This document shows positions 1 through 8,408 of a stretch of 64,000 bases of DNA, piece by piece. The position numbers and the translations under genes are program-made. Positions within the stretch are counted from its first letter, which is position 1; the number at the start of each line of letters is the position of its first letter. The notes beneath the pieces are model-generated. The model made no database searches. It had not been told where the DNA came from and worked only from the letters and a program-made list of their open reading frames with translations. Source of the DNA: SIG440 sp045120135. GTDB taxonomy: Bacteria > Bacillota > Clostridia > Monoglobales > Monoglobaceae. The stretch spans positions 62,001 to 126,000 of the forward strand of contig JBGVEN010000017.1 in assembly GCA_045120135.1 (NCBI GenBank). The letters run 5' to 3'.

Positions 1-341
1 CGGTATGTGCGGCAAACAGCTGTTCGTTTGAATATATAAAAATGCCGAATGGTGAAGTTATCAGACCGGTTGTGAATGATCCGGAAATTTCTGCGATTGC
101 GGAGGCGGCACTTGATAAAATTCTTCCCGGGGCAAGAATTCAGGAGCCTATCTGGATGGGCTCTGAGTCGTTTGGCTCGTATCAGAGAGTTGTGCCCGGG
201 GTATTTGCTTTTATTGGTGTGAGAAACGAGGAGCTGGGCAGCGGAGCGGCACATCACAATGCAAAGTTTGACATGGATGAGCGTGGTCTTGCTCTTGGCG
301 TTGCGACAACACTTCAGTTTGTTTCGGATTTTATGGGGTAG
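1..341 (+). CDS. M20-family amidohydrolase, C-terminal fragment (5' end outside window)
   Basis: The reading frame is open from the left edge of the window (first full codon at base 3) to a TAG stop, so only the last ~112 residues are present. The end matches the catalytic-domain C-terminus of M20D metallopeptidases (N-acyl-amino-acid amidohydrolase / HipO type), which remove acyl groups from amino acids using two divalent metals. Seen: a GSESFGSY segment and an HHNAKFDMDE segment; in the family a histidine in the latter region is a metal ligand. Substrate cannot be told from this fragment. An internal ATG at 42 is not a credible start because conserved-looking sequence continues upstream. 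Confidence 0.8.
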   Translation, partial: VCAANSCSFEYIKMPNGEVIRPVVNDPEISAIAEAALDKILPGARIQEPIWMGSESFGSYQRVVPGVFAFIGVRNEELGSGAAHHNAKFDMDERGLALGVATTLQFVSDFMG

Positions 342-473
342 GGGTGCAATCACTTGCGAAATATGCCTCAATATGTGCGTCCACGAATGATCTTATATCA
401 TTAAATTTACCAAGACAATAGAACCGTCCCTCTGTGTTTGCCCACCCCTGTGTTTAGTCAGTTGCTTTCAGAG

Positions 474-510
474 CCAAGTGTAGGGTTAAAAAACCTACAC
501 TTGGTTTTTG
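474..510 (+). terminator. Rho-independent terminator-like hairpin
   Basis: An 11-bp perfect stem (474-484 with 494-504), a 9-nt A-rich loop, then TTTTT. It lies 130 bases after the amidohydrolase stop. Apart from this hairpin and the promoter at 551, the 342-609 stretch holds nothing I recognise. Confidence 0.65.
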
Positions 511-550
511 TATAGCGAAAACCACGCAATAGTTTGAACGTTAGAAAGTA

Positions 551-579
551 TTGAATTTAAAAATATTGTATGATATAGT
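551..579 (+). promoter_or_regulatory. Sigma-A-type promoter for the DUF4177-like gene
   Basis: TTGAAT at 551-556 and TATAGT at 574-579 are separated by 17 bp, followed by AGGAG at 601-605 and the ATG at 610. Confidence 0.5.
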
Positions 580-609
580 ATTTTATATCAAAACAAGAAT
601 AGGAGTTTA

Positions 610-798
610 ATGCAAATGATAGAGTTTGAATACTTAGTCGAGGATATGGAGCTTGTCGAAGACTGGATCGGTATGAATGAGTTGGGTAATCTCGGTTGGG
701 AATTGGTTTGTTGCATTGAGTCGCAAGGAAAATTGATTTTTAAAAGACTTGTTGATGAAGCAAGGTTTTTTGAAGATATGGAATATGATAAAGATTAA
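610..798 (+). CDS. Small DUF4177-like protein
   Basis: A 62-residue acidic protein. The central pattern, NELGNLGWELV followed by a short beta strand ending in LIFKR, is the layout of the DUF4177 family (small proteins with a conserved GWELV core and an F-K-R end). Function of that family is unknown to me. It has its own promoter and AGGAG ribosome binding site; ATG 616 is an alternative start with a more usual spacing. It sits alone between inverted repeats at 420 and 820, suggesting it may have moved as a cassette. Confidence 0.6.
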   Translation: MQMIEFEYLVEDMELVEDWIGMNELGNLGWELVCCIESQGKLIFKRLVDEARFFEDMEYDKD

Positions 799-865
799 GC
801 ATAAGGTCGTTTGCGAAAGACAGGGGGACGGTTCTCCTGTCTCCCTGCCTTGCATGTCGTTATAC

Positions 866-901
866 AAAAAAAGCAGAAACGGAAATTTTCCGTTTCTGCT
901 T
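866..901 (-). terminator. clpC operon terminator
   Basis: The stem AGCAGAAACGGAAA (872-885) pairs with its complement at 887-900. On the minus strand it is followed by a run of T (A run at 866-872 on the plus strand), so it ends the ctsR-mcsA-mcsB-clpC transcript. Confidence 0.85.
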
Positions 902-905
902 TTTG

Positions 906-3371
906 TTATTTTGTGATGTCGAATTTATCGTCTTTAAACTCTACTGTTATGGTGTCGCCATTCTTCACTGTGCCGTCGAGCATTTTTTCGGCAAGCATAT
1001 CCTCAATATCGGACTGAATTGCACGGCGGAGCGGTCTTGCACCGTAGGTGGGGTCAAAGCCGACATCTGCAATTCTGTCGATTGCGCTATCCGCAAATGT
1101 CGCTGTTATACCATTTGCGGCAAGTCTTTCGTTAAGGGTGGCAAGCATTTTTGTTGCGATTTCCTTAATGTGGTCACGGCTGAGCTGGGTGAAGATAATT
1201 ATATCATCAATTCGGTTAAGAAATTCCGGCTTGAATGCCCGTCTCAGTTCTCCCATTACATCCGACTTGATTTTTGCGTGGTCACGCTCGGCGTTGCTTT
1301 CGCCTGCTGAGAAGCCTAGACTTTTGTTTTCGGTAATCATTCGGGCACCTAAGTTAGAGGTCATAATGATTACTGTGTTGCGAAAGTCCACCCGTCTGCC
1401 CTGAGAATCGGTGAGAATTCCGTCCTCTAAAATCTGGAGAAGAATGTTAAATACATCGGGATGAGCTTTTTCGATCTCGTCGAAGAGTATTACCGAATAC
1501 GGCTTTCTGCGGACTTTTTCGGTCAGCTGACCGCCCTCATCATAGCCTACATAGCCGGGGGGTGAGCCTACCATACGGGATACGGCGTGCTTTTCCATAT
1601 ATTCGGACATATCGACACGGATGAGTGCTTCCTCGTCGCCGAACATTGCCTCGGAGAGTGCCTTTGAAAGCTCGGTTTTACCTACACCGGTAGGACCGAG
1701 GAAGATAAACGAGCCAATTGGGCGTTTGGGGTCTTTGAGACCGACTCTGCCGCGACGTACGGCTTTGGCAACTGAGGTAACTGCTTCGCTTTGACCGATA
1801 ACCCTTTTATGAAGAACTTCTTCAAGCTTCAAAAGACGTGCACTTTCATCGTCTTCAAGGGATTTTACGGGGATACCCGTCCATGACGAAACGATTTCGG
1901 CAATTTCGGCTTCGGTGACTTCTACATTCCCTGTGCGGCTTTCGTCTGCCCAGCTTTCCTTTTGCTTTTTCAGACCTTCGGTCAGTTCACGCTCATCATC
2001 ACGGAGCTTTGCGGCCTTTTCGTATTCCTGCGCGGCAATTGCGGCTTCCTTTTCGTTACGGATATGCTCGATTTTGTCTTCAAGCTCCTTTACGTCGGGC
2101 GGTGCGGTCATTGCTTTAAGACGAATTCTTGATGCCGCTTCGTCAATCAAATCTATTGCTTTGTCGGGCAGAAATCTGTCGGGGATATATCTGACCGACA
2201 TTTTAACTGCGGCTTCCAATGCACTGTCGGTAATTTTCACTCTGTGGTGTGCCTCGTATTTATCGCGGATGCCTTTTAAGATTTCGATGCTTTCGTCATG
2301 GGTCGGCTCGTCAAGGATAATGGACTGGAAGCGTCTTTCGAGTGCGGCGTCCTTTTCGATATGCTTGCGGTATTCCTCAAGTGTGGTTGCACCGACAATC
2401 TGGATTTCGCCACGGGCAAGTGCCGGTTTGAGAATGTTTGCGGCATCTATTGCGCCCTCCGCTGCACCTGCACCGATTATGGTGTGAATTTCGTCAATGA
2501 ACAGAATTATGTTGCCTGCCTTGCGGATTTCTTCCATTGCAGTTTTGAGGCGTTCTTCAAATTCACCACGGTATTTTGCACCGGCTATCATTGACGAGAG
2601 GTCTAAAGTGATTACCTTTTTGTCTTTGAGGATTTCGGGAATCTGACCCTGAACAATCTTTTGGGCAAGTCCCTCGGCCACTGCTGTTTTTCCTACACCC
2701 GGCTCGCCTATAAGGCAGGGGTTATTTTTGGTGCGGCGGCTGAGTATCTGGATGACTCTTTCGATTACCTTGTCACGACCGATTATGGGGTCGAGCTTCA
2801 GCTCTGCCGCCATTTTGGTCAGGTCTCTGCCGTATTTATCAAGTGTAGGGGTTTTTTCTCCGTTTTTCTGTCTTGCGCTGGAGTGGCGGAGAGGCTCGGT
2901 TGCCGGATTGTTGTCGGGAATGTCGTTAAAGTTATTTTCACTCATAAGCTTTATTATGTCGTTATAAACTTTTTGGATATTTACCTCGATGTCATTTAAA
3001 ATTCTTACGGCAAGGCTCTCGCTTTCACGGAGAAGTGAAATTAAGATATGCTCAGTGCCGATGTAGTTGTGGCCCAGCTTCCGTGCCTCGCTGTAGCTGT
3101 GCTGGAGAATGCTTTTTGAACGGGGAGTAAAGCCAATGCTTGGGTTATTGAGGGGCAGGTCGAGACCTACCAGAAAATCAATTTTGTCGACTAACTTTTT
3201 GTCGGTTACACCGTGTTCGCCAAGAACCTTTGCGGCAACGCCGCCGCCCTCACGGACGAGTCCTACGAGAAGGTGTTCGGTGCCAATGTAATTGTGACCC
3301 ATTTCCATTGCCGCCTGTCCGGCAAGGTTGAGTGCGGATTTTGCACGTTCGGTAAGTTTTTGTTCAATCAT
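906..3371 (-). CDS. clpC: ATP-dependent Clp protease ATP-binding subunit ClpC
   Basis: An 821-residue AAA+ unfoldase that feeds substrates to ClpP in the cytoplasm. Seen: two Clp N-terminal repeats (about 1-70 and 78-145), AAA module 1 with Walker A GEPGVGKT (222-229) and Walker B ILFIDE (289-294), a UVR-type coiled middle region (about 425-465), and AAA module 2 with GPTGVGKT (559-566). Length is normal for ClpC. It is the last gene of the ctsR operon, 22 bp after mcsB, the same order as in Bacillus. Family knowledge: ClpC works with McsB, which marks proteins with phosphoarginine, and the operon is repressed by CtsR. All motifs are intact. Confidence 0.97.
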   Translation of the reverse strand: MIEQKLTERAKSALNLAGQAAMEMGHNYIGTEHLLVGLVREGGGVAAKVLGEHGVTDKKLVDKIDFLVGLDLPLNNPSIGFTPRSKSILQHSYSEARKLGHNYIGTEHILISLLRESESLAVRILNDIEVNIQKVYNDIIKLMSENNFNDIPDNNPATEPLRHSSARQKNGEKTPTLDKYGRDLTKMAAELKLDPIIGRDKVIERVIQILSRRTKNNPCLIGEPGVGKTAVAEGLAQKIVQGQIPEILKDKKVITLDLSSMIAGAKYRGEFEERLKTAMEEIRKAGNIILFIDEIHTIIGAGAAEGAIDAANILKPALARGEIQIVGATTLEEYRKHIEKDAALERRFQSIILDEPTHDESIEILKGIRDKYEAHHRVKITDSALEAAVKMSVRYIPDRFLPDKAIDLIDEAASRIRLKAMTAPPDVKELEDKIEHIRNEKEAAIAAQEYEKAAKLRDDERELTEGLKKQKESWADESRTGNVEVTEAEIAEIVSSWTGIPVKSLEDDESARLLKLEEVLHKRVIGQSEAVTSVAKAVRRGRVGLKDPKRPIGSFIFLGPTGVGKTELSKALSEAMFGDEEALIRVDMSEYMEKHAVSRMVGSPPGYVGYDEGGQLTEKVRRKPYSVILFDEIEKAHPDVFNILLQILEDGILTDSQGRRVDFRNTVIIMTSNLGARMITENKSLGFSAGESNAERDHAKIKSDVMGELRRAFKPEFLNRIDDIIIFTQLSRDHIKEIATKMLATLNERLAANGITATFADSAIDRIADVGFDPTYGARPLRRAIQSDIEDMLAEKMLDGTVKNGDTITVEFKDDKFDITK

Positions 3372-3393
3372 TTGGTTCAGTCCTTTCTGTATT

Positions 3394-4389
3394 TTAATTC
3401 TTTAAAGCTTTGCAGAAAAGCTCGGCGCGCTTCAGGTCGCGCTCGGTTGCATTTTGCGTGTTGTGGTTTTTGGTTATGCTTGCAGGTAGGGTGCTGTACC
3501 ACACTTCGCTGAGAGTTTCAAGGTTTATATTTTTTATTATACCCAGATTTACGCCCCATCTGACATCTGAAACAAGATTCATTGTCTCGTCTGAGGAAAG
3601 GAGCCGGGCGTTTGTAAGTGTGCCGTAGGCTCTTAGGAGTCTGTCTTCGAGTCGGAATGTGTTTTTGGAATACAGCTCACGGCTGATGCTGCGTTCCTTT
3701 TCGATTATATCATTTATGACACGCTCAAGCTTTTCGACGGTTTCTTCTTCGGTCACGCCAAGGGTTATCTGGTTTGAAATCTGGTAGATGTTGCCGAGTG
3801 CCTGACTTCCCTCACCGTAAATACCACGGGCGGTAAGACCCAGCTTGGAGAGGGAACGGATAATGCGTTCCATATTGCCGGTTTCGGTGAGTGCCGGAAG
3901 ATGCAGCATTGCTGAAATGCGGAGGCCTGTTCCCACATTGGTTGGACAGCAGGTCAGGTAGCCGAGCTTTTCGTCGAACGCAATGTCGAGGCTTTCCTCT
4001 AATTTGTCGTCGATTTGGTTTGCTTTATCGAGACAGGCGTGCAGGTCTAACCCTGCACACATTGCCTGGATACGGATATGGTCTTCCTCGTTAAGCATAA
4101 CCGAAGCTGTACAATCGCGGCTTACAAGAATTCCGCATTGGTGGCGGTTATGAACCATTTCGGAACTGACGAGGTGGGTTTCTGCAAGTGCCTGCTTTTC
4201 GGTATCGGTCATAACCGAGAAGTCGATATATTTCAGGTCGGGGAGAGCTTTGCGGCACTCGTCTATAACTTTTGTCTCGGCGTCTTTGGCCATTTTTATG
4301 CCAAATGGTATTTTTGCTATGTTTCGTGCAAGGCGTACCCGTGAAGATAAAACTACATCACCGGATTGCCCGAATTTTGTGTACCACAT
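3394..4389 (-). CDS. mcsB: Protein-arginine kinase McsB
   Basis: A 331-residue phosphagen-kinase-like enzyme that phosphorylates arginines on proteins for ClpCP degradation. Seen: N-terminal SSRVRLARNI and the phosphagen-kinase signature CPTNVGTG with its cysteine. I chose ATG 4389 (protein begins MWYTKFG) because it follows a strong AAGGGGG site and lies 4 bp after the mcsA stop; the frame is open further upstream but that part would overlap mcsA and has no family similarity. It is third in the ctsR operon and probably co-translated with mcsA. Confidence 0.95.
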   Translation of the reverse strand: MWYTKFGQSGDVVLSSRVRLARNIAKIPFGIKMAKDAETKVIDECRKALPDLKYIDFSVMTDTEKQALAETHLVSSEMVHNRHQCGILVSRDCTASVMLNEEDHIRIQAMCAGLDLHACLDKANQIDDKLEESLDIAFDEKLGYLTCCPTNVGTGLRISAMLHLPALTETGNMERIIRSLSKLGLTARGIYGEGSQALGNIYQISNQITLGVTEEETVEKLERVINDIIEKERSISRELYSKNTFRLEDRLLRAYGTLTNARLLSSDETMNLVSDVRWGVNLGIIKNINLETLSEVWYSTLPASITKNHNTQNATERDLKRAELFCKALKN

Positions 4390-4393
4390 ATTC

Positions 4394-4900
4394 TTACCCC
4401 CTTTGCTGTTCCAGTTCTTTAATTTTGTCACGCAGCTCTGCCGCTTTTTCGAAGTTCTGGTCAAGAACTGCACGGCTAAGCTCGTCTTTAAGTTTGTCAA
4501 TTTCGTGATTCAGATGCATACCCTTTGCTGAACTTTTTGGGAGCTTGCCCGTGTGGGTACAGCTTCCGTGGATTTCCTTTAACGGTCTTTGGAGAATCCG
4601 TTCAAACACCGAATAGCAATCGCTGCAGCCAAGCTTGCCGCTACTTTGGATATCGCGAAGTGTTGTACCGCAAGTTTTGCAGATGCTCTCGTTTGGTGTT
4701 TGCTTTAATGCAGGGGCTGATGTTCCCCACAGATTTGAAAAGAAGTTTTCAAAATCATAGTCGTTTGTCTGCTTAAAAGCTGAAAGGGCGTTTTCTTCGC
4801 CGGCACACTTATGGCAGAGCCAGACCTCAGATTTGTGGCCGTTAATTATTTGTTTGATATGTGTTGTTGCTTCGTTGATACCGCATTTTTGACATTTCAT
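4394..4900 (-). CDS. mcsA: McsA, zinc-binding activator of McsB
   Basis: A 168-residue protein with paired CxxC motifs: CQKCG near residue 3, CHKCAGEE near 29, CKTCG and CSDCYSVF in the middle. A UVR domain at the C-terminus (about 130-165, LSRAVLDQNFEKAAELRDKI) resembles the UvrB/UvrC contact helix and the ClpC middle region. Known role: partner and activator of McsB and modulator of CtsR. It lies between ctsR and mcsB; a palindromic repeat of about 105 bp separates it from ctsR, which is unusual because these genes are normally tightly spaced. Confidence 0.93.
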   Translation of the reverse strand: MKCQKCGINEATTHIKQIINGHKSEVWLCHKCAGEENALSAFKQTNDYDFENFFSNLWGTSAPALKQTPNESICKTCGTTLRDIQSSGKLGCSDCYSVFERILQRPLKEIHGSCTHTGKLPKSSAKGMHLNHEIDKLKDELSRAVLDQNFEKAAELRDKIKELEQQRG

Positions 4901-4926
4901 AGCTTTTACCTCCTTTGAGTGGATGA

Positions 4927-5032
4927 CAATCCCTCAGTCACTTCGTGACAGTTTCTCGGCTCTCACCTCGGTCGGTGCTAAACGATTGCCACCGGCAATC
5001 AGCACCCCTTTACACAAGGGAGCCGTAAAGTC
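4927..5032. repeat. MITE-like palindromic repeat inside the ctsR operon
   Basis: About 105 bp built of nested hairpins: AGTCACTTCGTGAC at the left, GTGCT...GATTGCC-ACC-GGCAATC...AGCAC in the centre, and CCCTTTACACAAGGG at the right. The outer sequences ACAATCCCTCAGTC and AAGGGAGCC are typical ends of a repeat family I recall as common in Oscillospiraceae genomes. It lies exactly between ctsR and mcsA and would be transcribed with the operon. Confidence 0.75.
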
Positions 5033-5039
5033 GTGCTTA

Positions 5040-5483
5040 TTAAACAAGATTGACCAGTATATTTTTCAGCATTTTGGCACGGATAATACCCTTTTCGGGG
5101 TAGCTGACGGGAATGGAGTTGTCGCTGAGTGCTGCAAGAATTATCGAAGCTTCGCGCTGATTAATTATTCCGCAGCTGAACATATCCCGTATAAGTGCCG
5201 TTGTGCTTGCAGAGGAAATTGAATTACCAATAGCATTTACTGCGTGAAAGACATAGCTTTTGTCTTTTGGTGCAGTCCTTGTTATCCTTATATAACCGCC
5301 GCCGCCACGTCTGCTCTCTACACTATAACCCCTTTCGGGTGAAAATCTTGTTGAAATAACATAGTTAATTTGTGAGGGCACACAATTGAACCTGCTTGCA
5401 AGCTCGTTGCGTTGCAGCTCAACCTCCTGACTTTCCTCAAGCATTTCCTTGATAAATTCTTCTATTATATTACTAAGCTTCAT
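5040..5483 (-). CDS. ctsR: Heat-shock repressor CtsR
   Basis: A 147-residue DNA-binding protein. Seen: the N-terminal helix-turn-helix region (about 20-45, NELASRFNCVPSQINYVIST) and the glycine-rich beta wing RRGGGGYIRI, which in the family contacts DNA and senses heat. It represses its own operon: a perfect tandem heptad operator lies just upstream at 5498-5520. Known regulation: at high temperature or on arginine phosphorylation by McsB it is released. First gene of the operon. Confidence 0.96.
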   Translation of the reverse strand: MKLSNIIEEFIKEMLEESQEVELQRNELASRFNCVPSQINYVISTRFSPERGYSVESRRGGGGYIRITRTAPKDKSYVFHAVNAIGNSISSASTTALIRDMFSCGIINQREASIILAALSDNSIPVSYPEKGIIRAKMLKNILVNLV

Positions 5484-5497
5484 TTTGGTGCTCCTTT

Positions 5498-5520
5498 TTT
5501 GACTTTGACTTTCTTTGACC
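5498..5520 (-). promoter_or_regulatory. CtsR operator
   Basis: On the minus strand GGTCAAA-GAA-AGTCAAA (5520-5504) fits the CtsR consensus RGTCAAA-NAN-RGTCAAA exactly, and a third overlapping AGTCAAA half-site follows at 5504-5498. It sits just downstream of the ctsR -10 box, where binding would block transcription. Confidence 0.93.
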
Positions 5521-5530
5521 TTTTGATTAC

Positions 5531-5558
5531 ATTATAGCATTGAAACATAAAAAGTCAA
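5531..5558 (-). promoter_or_regulatory. ctsR operon promoter
   Basis: Read on the minus strand: TTGACT (plus 5553-5558) and TATAAT (plus 5531-5536) with a 16-bp spacer, immediately upstream of the CtsR operator. Confidence 0.85.
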
Positions 5559-5626
5559 TAGGGAAATTGTAAAGAATTTATGAATTGGAAAATAATACGA
5601 AAAATTTTCTGTTTTATGTTTAAATG

Positions 5627-5655
5627 TTGACACGAAAGAATTTGAGTGATAAAAT
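5627..5655 (+). promoter_or_regulatory. Promoter for the paralogous gene pair
   Basis: TTGACA (5627-5632), 17-bp spacer, TAAAAT (5650-5655); the first gene starts at 5682 after an AAAGGGGGC site. Confidence 0.8.
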
Positions 5656-5681
5656 TTAGGTAGGTAAAGGGGGCGTTAAAA

Positions 5682-6635
5682 ATGATTTCGTGTACTGAAT
5701 TTATTCCAATGTACAGTGAATTTTTTAAGTTTCTTGAAAAGAAGGGCGGAGGTTATGATGCTGTTCTTAAATATTGGTATCATATTTCCGATACAAGCCT
5801 TGGCGATTTGACCAATCCGCACAGTATGGCTTCGTTCTGCGAAAAGTACGGCGGTTACGACGGCGCAAAGAAGTACTGGGGGCATACCACCTCGGAGGAG
5901 GCATGTGATACATATTCGGTTTCTGACCCGGTAAAAAGGTATTCGTACTCGGAAATGAGATATTGCCCGTCAAGGGCAATGCTTAATTCAATTGAGCATA
6001 TTGAGCCTTATGAAAATTACTGCGAGCATTGTAAGATAATTTACAGCCGTGTTCTTGAAAAATACGGGGTTGTTTATGAAAGAGACCATTCTCATGTGGA
6101 TGAGGCTCGTTGTTCTTCGGTTCTTTATGAAAAGGGTAATAAGCCGACAGGAAATTATACGGAGCCGGGCGAGGGCAGGATTGTTGGCGGATGTAAGCGT
6201 GAGGGCAAGAAGTATCTGCACCGCGACTTTCATTTGCTTGGCGACAATGCGCTTAAGTACTGCGGCGAAGTTTTTGGCGACGATGCAGTTGTTGAATTCC
6301 TTACCGATTATGCAAAGACCTTTTTTGCACCGCAGATTGAAGAAGTGAAAAAGCACGGTATGATTGTGCTTAAAGACTGGCTCGACAGACTTTACCGTGT
6401 TGAGGAGGCGTCAGAGGTTTTGCATACAGAGCTTGTGGACGATGTTTTGACCGTGACAGTTGATAAGAGCCCGGTTATTGAATATATGCGTAGTCTTAAT
6501 CAGGAGCCCAGCAAGTATTACATTGAAGAGACCCGTACCCTTTACAAGGCAATTGCAGATGAATGTGGTCTTGAATTTAAGCTGGAGTACTACAATGAAG
6601 ACGGCGGAACAAAGTTTGTATTTACAAAAAAATAA
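5682..6635 (+). CDS. Uncharacterised cysteine-rich protein, copy 1 of a tandem pair
   Basis: 317 residues, no signal peptide or membrane segment, so probably cytoplasmic. I do not recognise a named family. Conserved between the two copies are C4, an EEAC, MRYCPS, an EHIEPY...YCEHCKIIYSRVLEKYG block, and HRDFHLLGDNALKYCGE. The CxxC (CEHC) with neighbouring histidine and cysteines could bind a metal or iron-sulphur cluster. The HRDFHLLGDNALKYCGE segment loosely recalls ATC-hydrolase-like or GyrI-like domains but this is weak. Transcribed from a strong promoter divergent from the ctsR operon, followed 24 bp later by copy 2. Confidence 0.7.
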   Translation: MISCTEFIPMYSEFFKFLEKKGGGYDAVLKYWYHISDTSLGDLTNPHSMASFCEKYGGYDGAKKYWGHTTSEEACDTYSVSDPVKRYSYSEMRYCPSRAMLNSIEHIEPYENYCEHCKIIYSRVLEKYGVVYERDHSHVDEARCSSVLYEKGNKPTGNYTEPGEGRIVGGCKREGKKYLHRDFHLLGDNALKYCGEVFGDDAVVEFLTDYAKTFFAPQIEEVKKHGMIVLKDWLDRLYRVEEASEVLHTELVDDVLTVTVDKSPVIEYMRSLNQEPSKYYIEETRTLYKAIADECGLEFKLEYYNEDGGTKFVFTKK

Positions 6636-6659
6636 TATAAAAAAGGATGTGTAGTTAGA

Positions 6660-7616
6660 ATGATTTCATGTACAGAATTTATACCTCTTTACAGCGAGTT
6701 TTTCTCGTTCTTAGAGTCTAAGGGCGGTCATGATGCGGTGCTTCGTTACTGGTACCATATCTCGGATACAAGCATTGGTGATAAAACTAATCCAAACAGC
6801 CTTATTTCAAAGTGTGAGAAGTTTGGAGGGTTTGACGGAGCTCTTGCATATTGGGGGCATACTCTCAGTGAGGAAGCTTGCGATGTGTATAAAGTTGTTG
6901 ACCCGGTAAGAAGATATACATACAGCCATATGCGTTACTGTCCGTCAAAGGGTATGCTTAATTCTCTGGAGCATATTGAACCGTATTATGACTATTGCGA
7001 GCATTGTAAAATTATTTACAGTCGTGTGCTTGAAAAATACGGTGTTGTTTTTGAAAGAGACCATTCGAAAATTGACCAGGCAGAATGTTCATCACTGCTT
7101 TACGAAGTGGGTAACCGTCCGGACTTTGATTATAAAGTGCCAGGTGAGCATGCGATTGTGTCGGATATGAAGAAGGAGGACAATAAGTATCTTCATCGTG
7201 ATTTTCATCTCTTGGGTGATAATGCACTCAAGTACTGCGGTGAAAACTTTGGTGATAACTGTGTTGTTGATTTCCTTGCGACTTATGCGAAGCATTATTA
7301 TTCACCCCAAATTGAGGACATCAAAAACCGCGGTCTTATTGCAATTAAGGAGTGGATTGAGAGGATTTATGAGGTTGAGGAGGCGTCAGAGGTTCTGCAT
7401 ACAGAGCTTGACGGCGAGGTGTTGACGGTGACTATTGATAAGAGTCCGGTTATTGAGTATATGCATTCTCTCAACCAAAAACCCAGCAGATATTACATAG
7501 AAGAGACCAGAACACTCTATTCGGCTATTGCTGATTCCTGCAATCTTGGCTTTACTTTGGAATACTACAATGAGGACGGCGGAACAAGTTTTAAGTTTTT
7601 TAAAAGAAGTTTCTAG
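6660..7616 (+). CDS. Uncharacterised cysteine-rich protein, copy 2 of a tandem pair
   Basis: 318 residues, roughly three quarters identical by eye to the preceding protein and alignable end to end with a one-residue gap near position 24. The cysteines and the CEHC, RYCPS and HRDFHLLGDNALKYCGE motifs are all kept, which argues for a retained function rather than decay. It shares the upstream promoter and ends at a strong terminator (7629). The pair is a recent tandem duplication; the copies may form a heteromer or have diverged in substrate. No function is claimed. Confidence 0.7.
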   Translation: MISCTEFIPLYSEFFSFLESKGGHDAVLRYWYHISDTSIGDKTNPNSLISKCEKFGGFDGALAYWGHTLSEEACDVYKVVDPVRRYTYSHMRYCPSKGMLNSLEHIEPYYDYCEHCKIIYSRVLEKYGVVFERDHSKIDQAECSSLLYEVGNRPDFDYKVPGEHAIVSDMKKEDNKYLHRDFHLLGDNALKYCGENFGDNCVVDFLATYAKHYYSPQIEDIKNRGLIAIKEWIERIYEVEEASEVLHTELDGEVLTVTIDKSPVIEYMHSLNQKPSRYYIEETRTLYSAIADSCNLGFTLEYYNEDGGTSFKFFKRSF

Positions 7617-7628
7617 TTAAATAGCATT

Positions 7629-7660
7629 AAAGACTCCTGCTTTTGCAGGAGTCTTTCTGT
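7629..7660 (+). terminator. Terminator after the paralogous pair
   Basis: A 12-bp perfect stem (7629-7640 with 7645-7656), TTTT loop, then TTTCTGT. Confidence 0.85.
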
Positions 7661-7693
7661 TGGACTGTCGGGGTTAGATATAAAAACTAATTC

Positions 7694-7722
7694 TTTACAA
7701 AAACAAAAGGGTGTAGTATAAT
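7694..7722 (+). promoter_or_regulatory. upp promoter
   Basis: TTTACA (7694-7699), 17-bp spacer, TATAAT (7717-7722), 38 bp before the upp start. Confidence 0.8.
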
Positions 7723-7760
7723 AAAATAAATACAAACAAGTTACGAAAGAGGTTTTGTTT

Positions 7761-8387
7761 ATGAGTAAAGTGACCGTGCTTAATCACAGCTTGCTGACAC
7801 ACAAGCTTACATTATTAAGAGATAAAAATACAAGTGTAAAGGACTTTAGAGACTTGGTTTATGAAATCGGTAAGCTGATTGCATACGAGGCAACAAAGAT
7901 ACTGCCCCTTGATGAGGTTACAGTTGAAACGCCTATCTGTGAGACGAAGGGCGGACTGCTCAAAAAACAGCCGGTGCTTGTACCGATTCTTCGTGCAGGG
8001 CTTGGTATGGTTGAGCCTTTTCTTGAAATTATTCCTGCGGCAAAGGTTGGGCATATCGGTCTTGAACGAGACCACGATACGCATCTGCCCAAAGAGTATT
8101 ACTGCAAGCTTCCGTCAGATATTGCAGAGCGTGAGGTTATAGTTCTTGACCCGATGCTTGCAACGGGCGGCAGTGCAAGTGCGGCAATTGAATTTATTAA
8201 AAAACGTGGTGCAAAGAATATCCGTTTTGCCTGTACCATTGCGGCACCTGAGGGCGTTGCAGTTCTTGAAAAGGACCATCCTGATGTTGATGTGTTTGTA
8301 GGCGTGCTTGATGAATGTCTTAACGAGAATGCATATATTGTTCCGGGTCTTGGCGATGCCGGAGACAGATTGTTTGGAACATTATAA
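7761..8387 (+). CDS. upp: Uracil phosphoribosyltransferase
   Basis: 208 residues; converts uracil plus PRPP to UMP in pyrimidine salvage. Seen: the PRPP-binding motif LDPMLATGGSA (about 130-140), the PILRAGLGM segment and the C-terminal GDAGDRLFGT uracil-binding end typical of UPRTases. ATG 7761 follows AAAGAGG with good spacing; the TTG two codons upstream lacks it. Monocistronic: own promoter and terminator. It marks the host side of the left boundary of the phage-like element. Confidence 0.97.
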   Translation: MSKVTVLNHSLLTHKLTLLRDKNTSVKDFRDLVYEIGKLIAYEATKILPLDEVTVETPICETKGGLLKKQPVLVPILRAGLGMVEPFLEIIPAAKVGHIGLERDHDTHLPKEYYCKLPSDIAEREVIVLDPMLATGGSASAAIEFIKKRGAKNIRFACTIAAPEGVAVLEKDHPDVDVFVGVLDECLNENAYIVPGLGDAGDRLFGTL

Positions 8388-8408
8388 TAATATTGATGAT
8401 GTTTAGTT

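Larger units (their letters stand above)
420..835. repeat. Short element bounded by 16-bp inverted repeats
   Basis: Bases 420-435 (AGAACCGTCCCTCTGT) and 820-835 (ACAGGGGGACGGTTCT) are inverted copies matching at 15 of 16 positions. They enclose a terminator hairpin, a promoter and the DUF4177-like gene. Similar GGGACGGTTCT sequences are common near REP/RAYT-type elements in Firmicutes (from memory). No transposase is present here. Confidence 0.5.
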
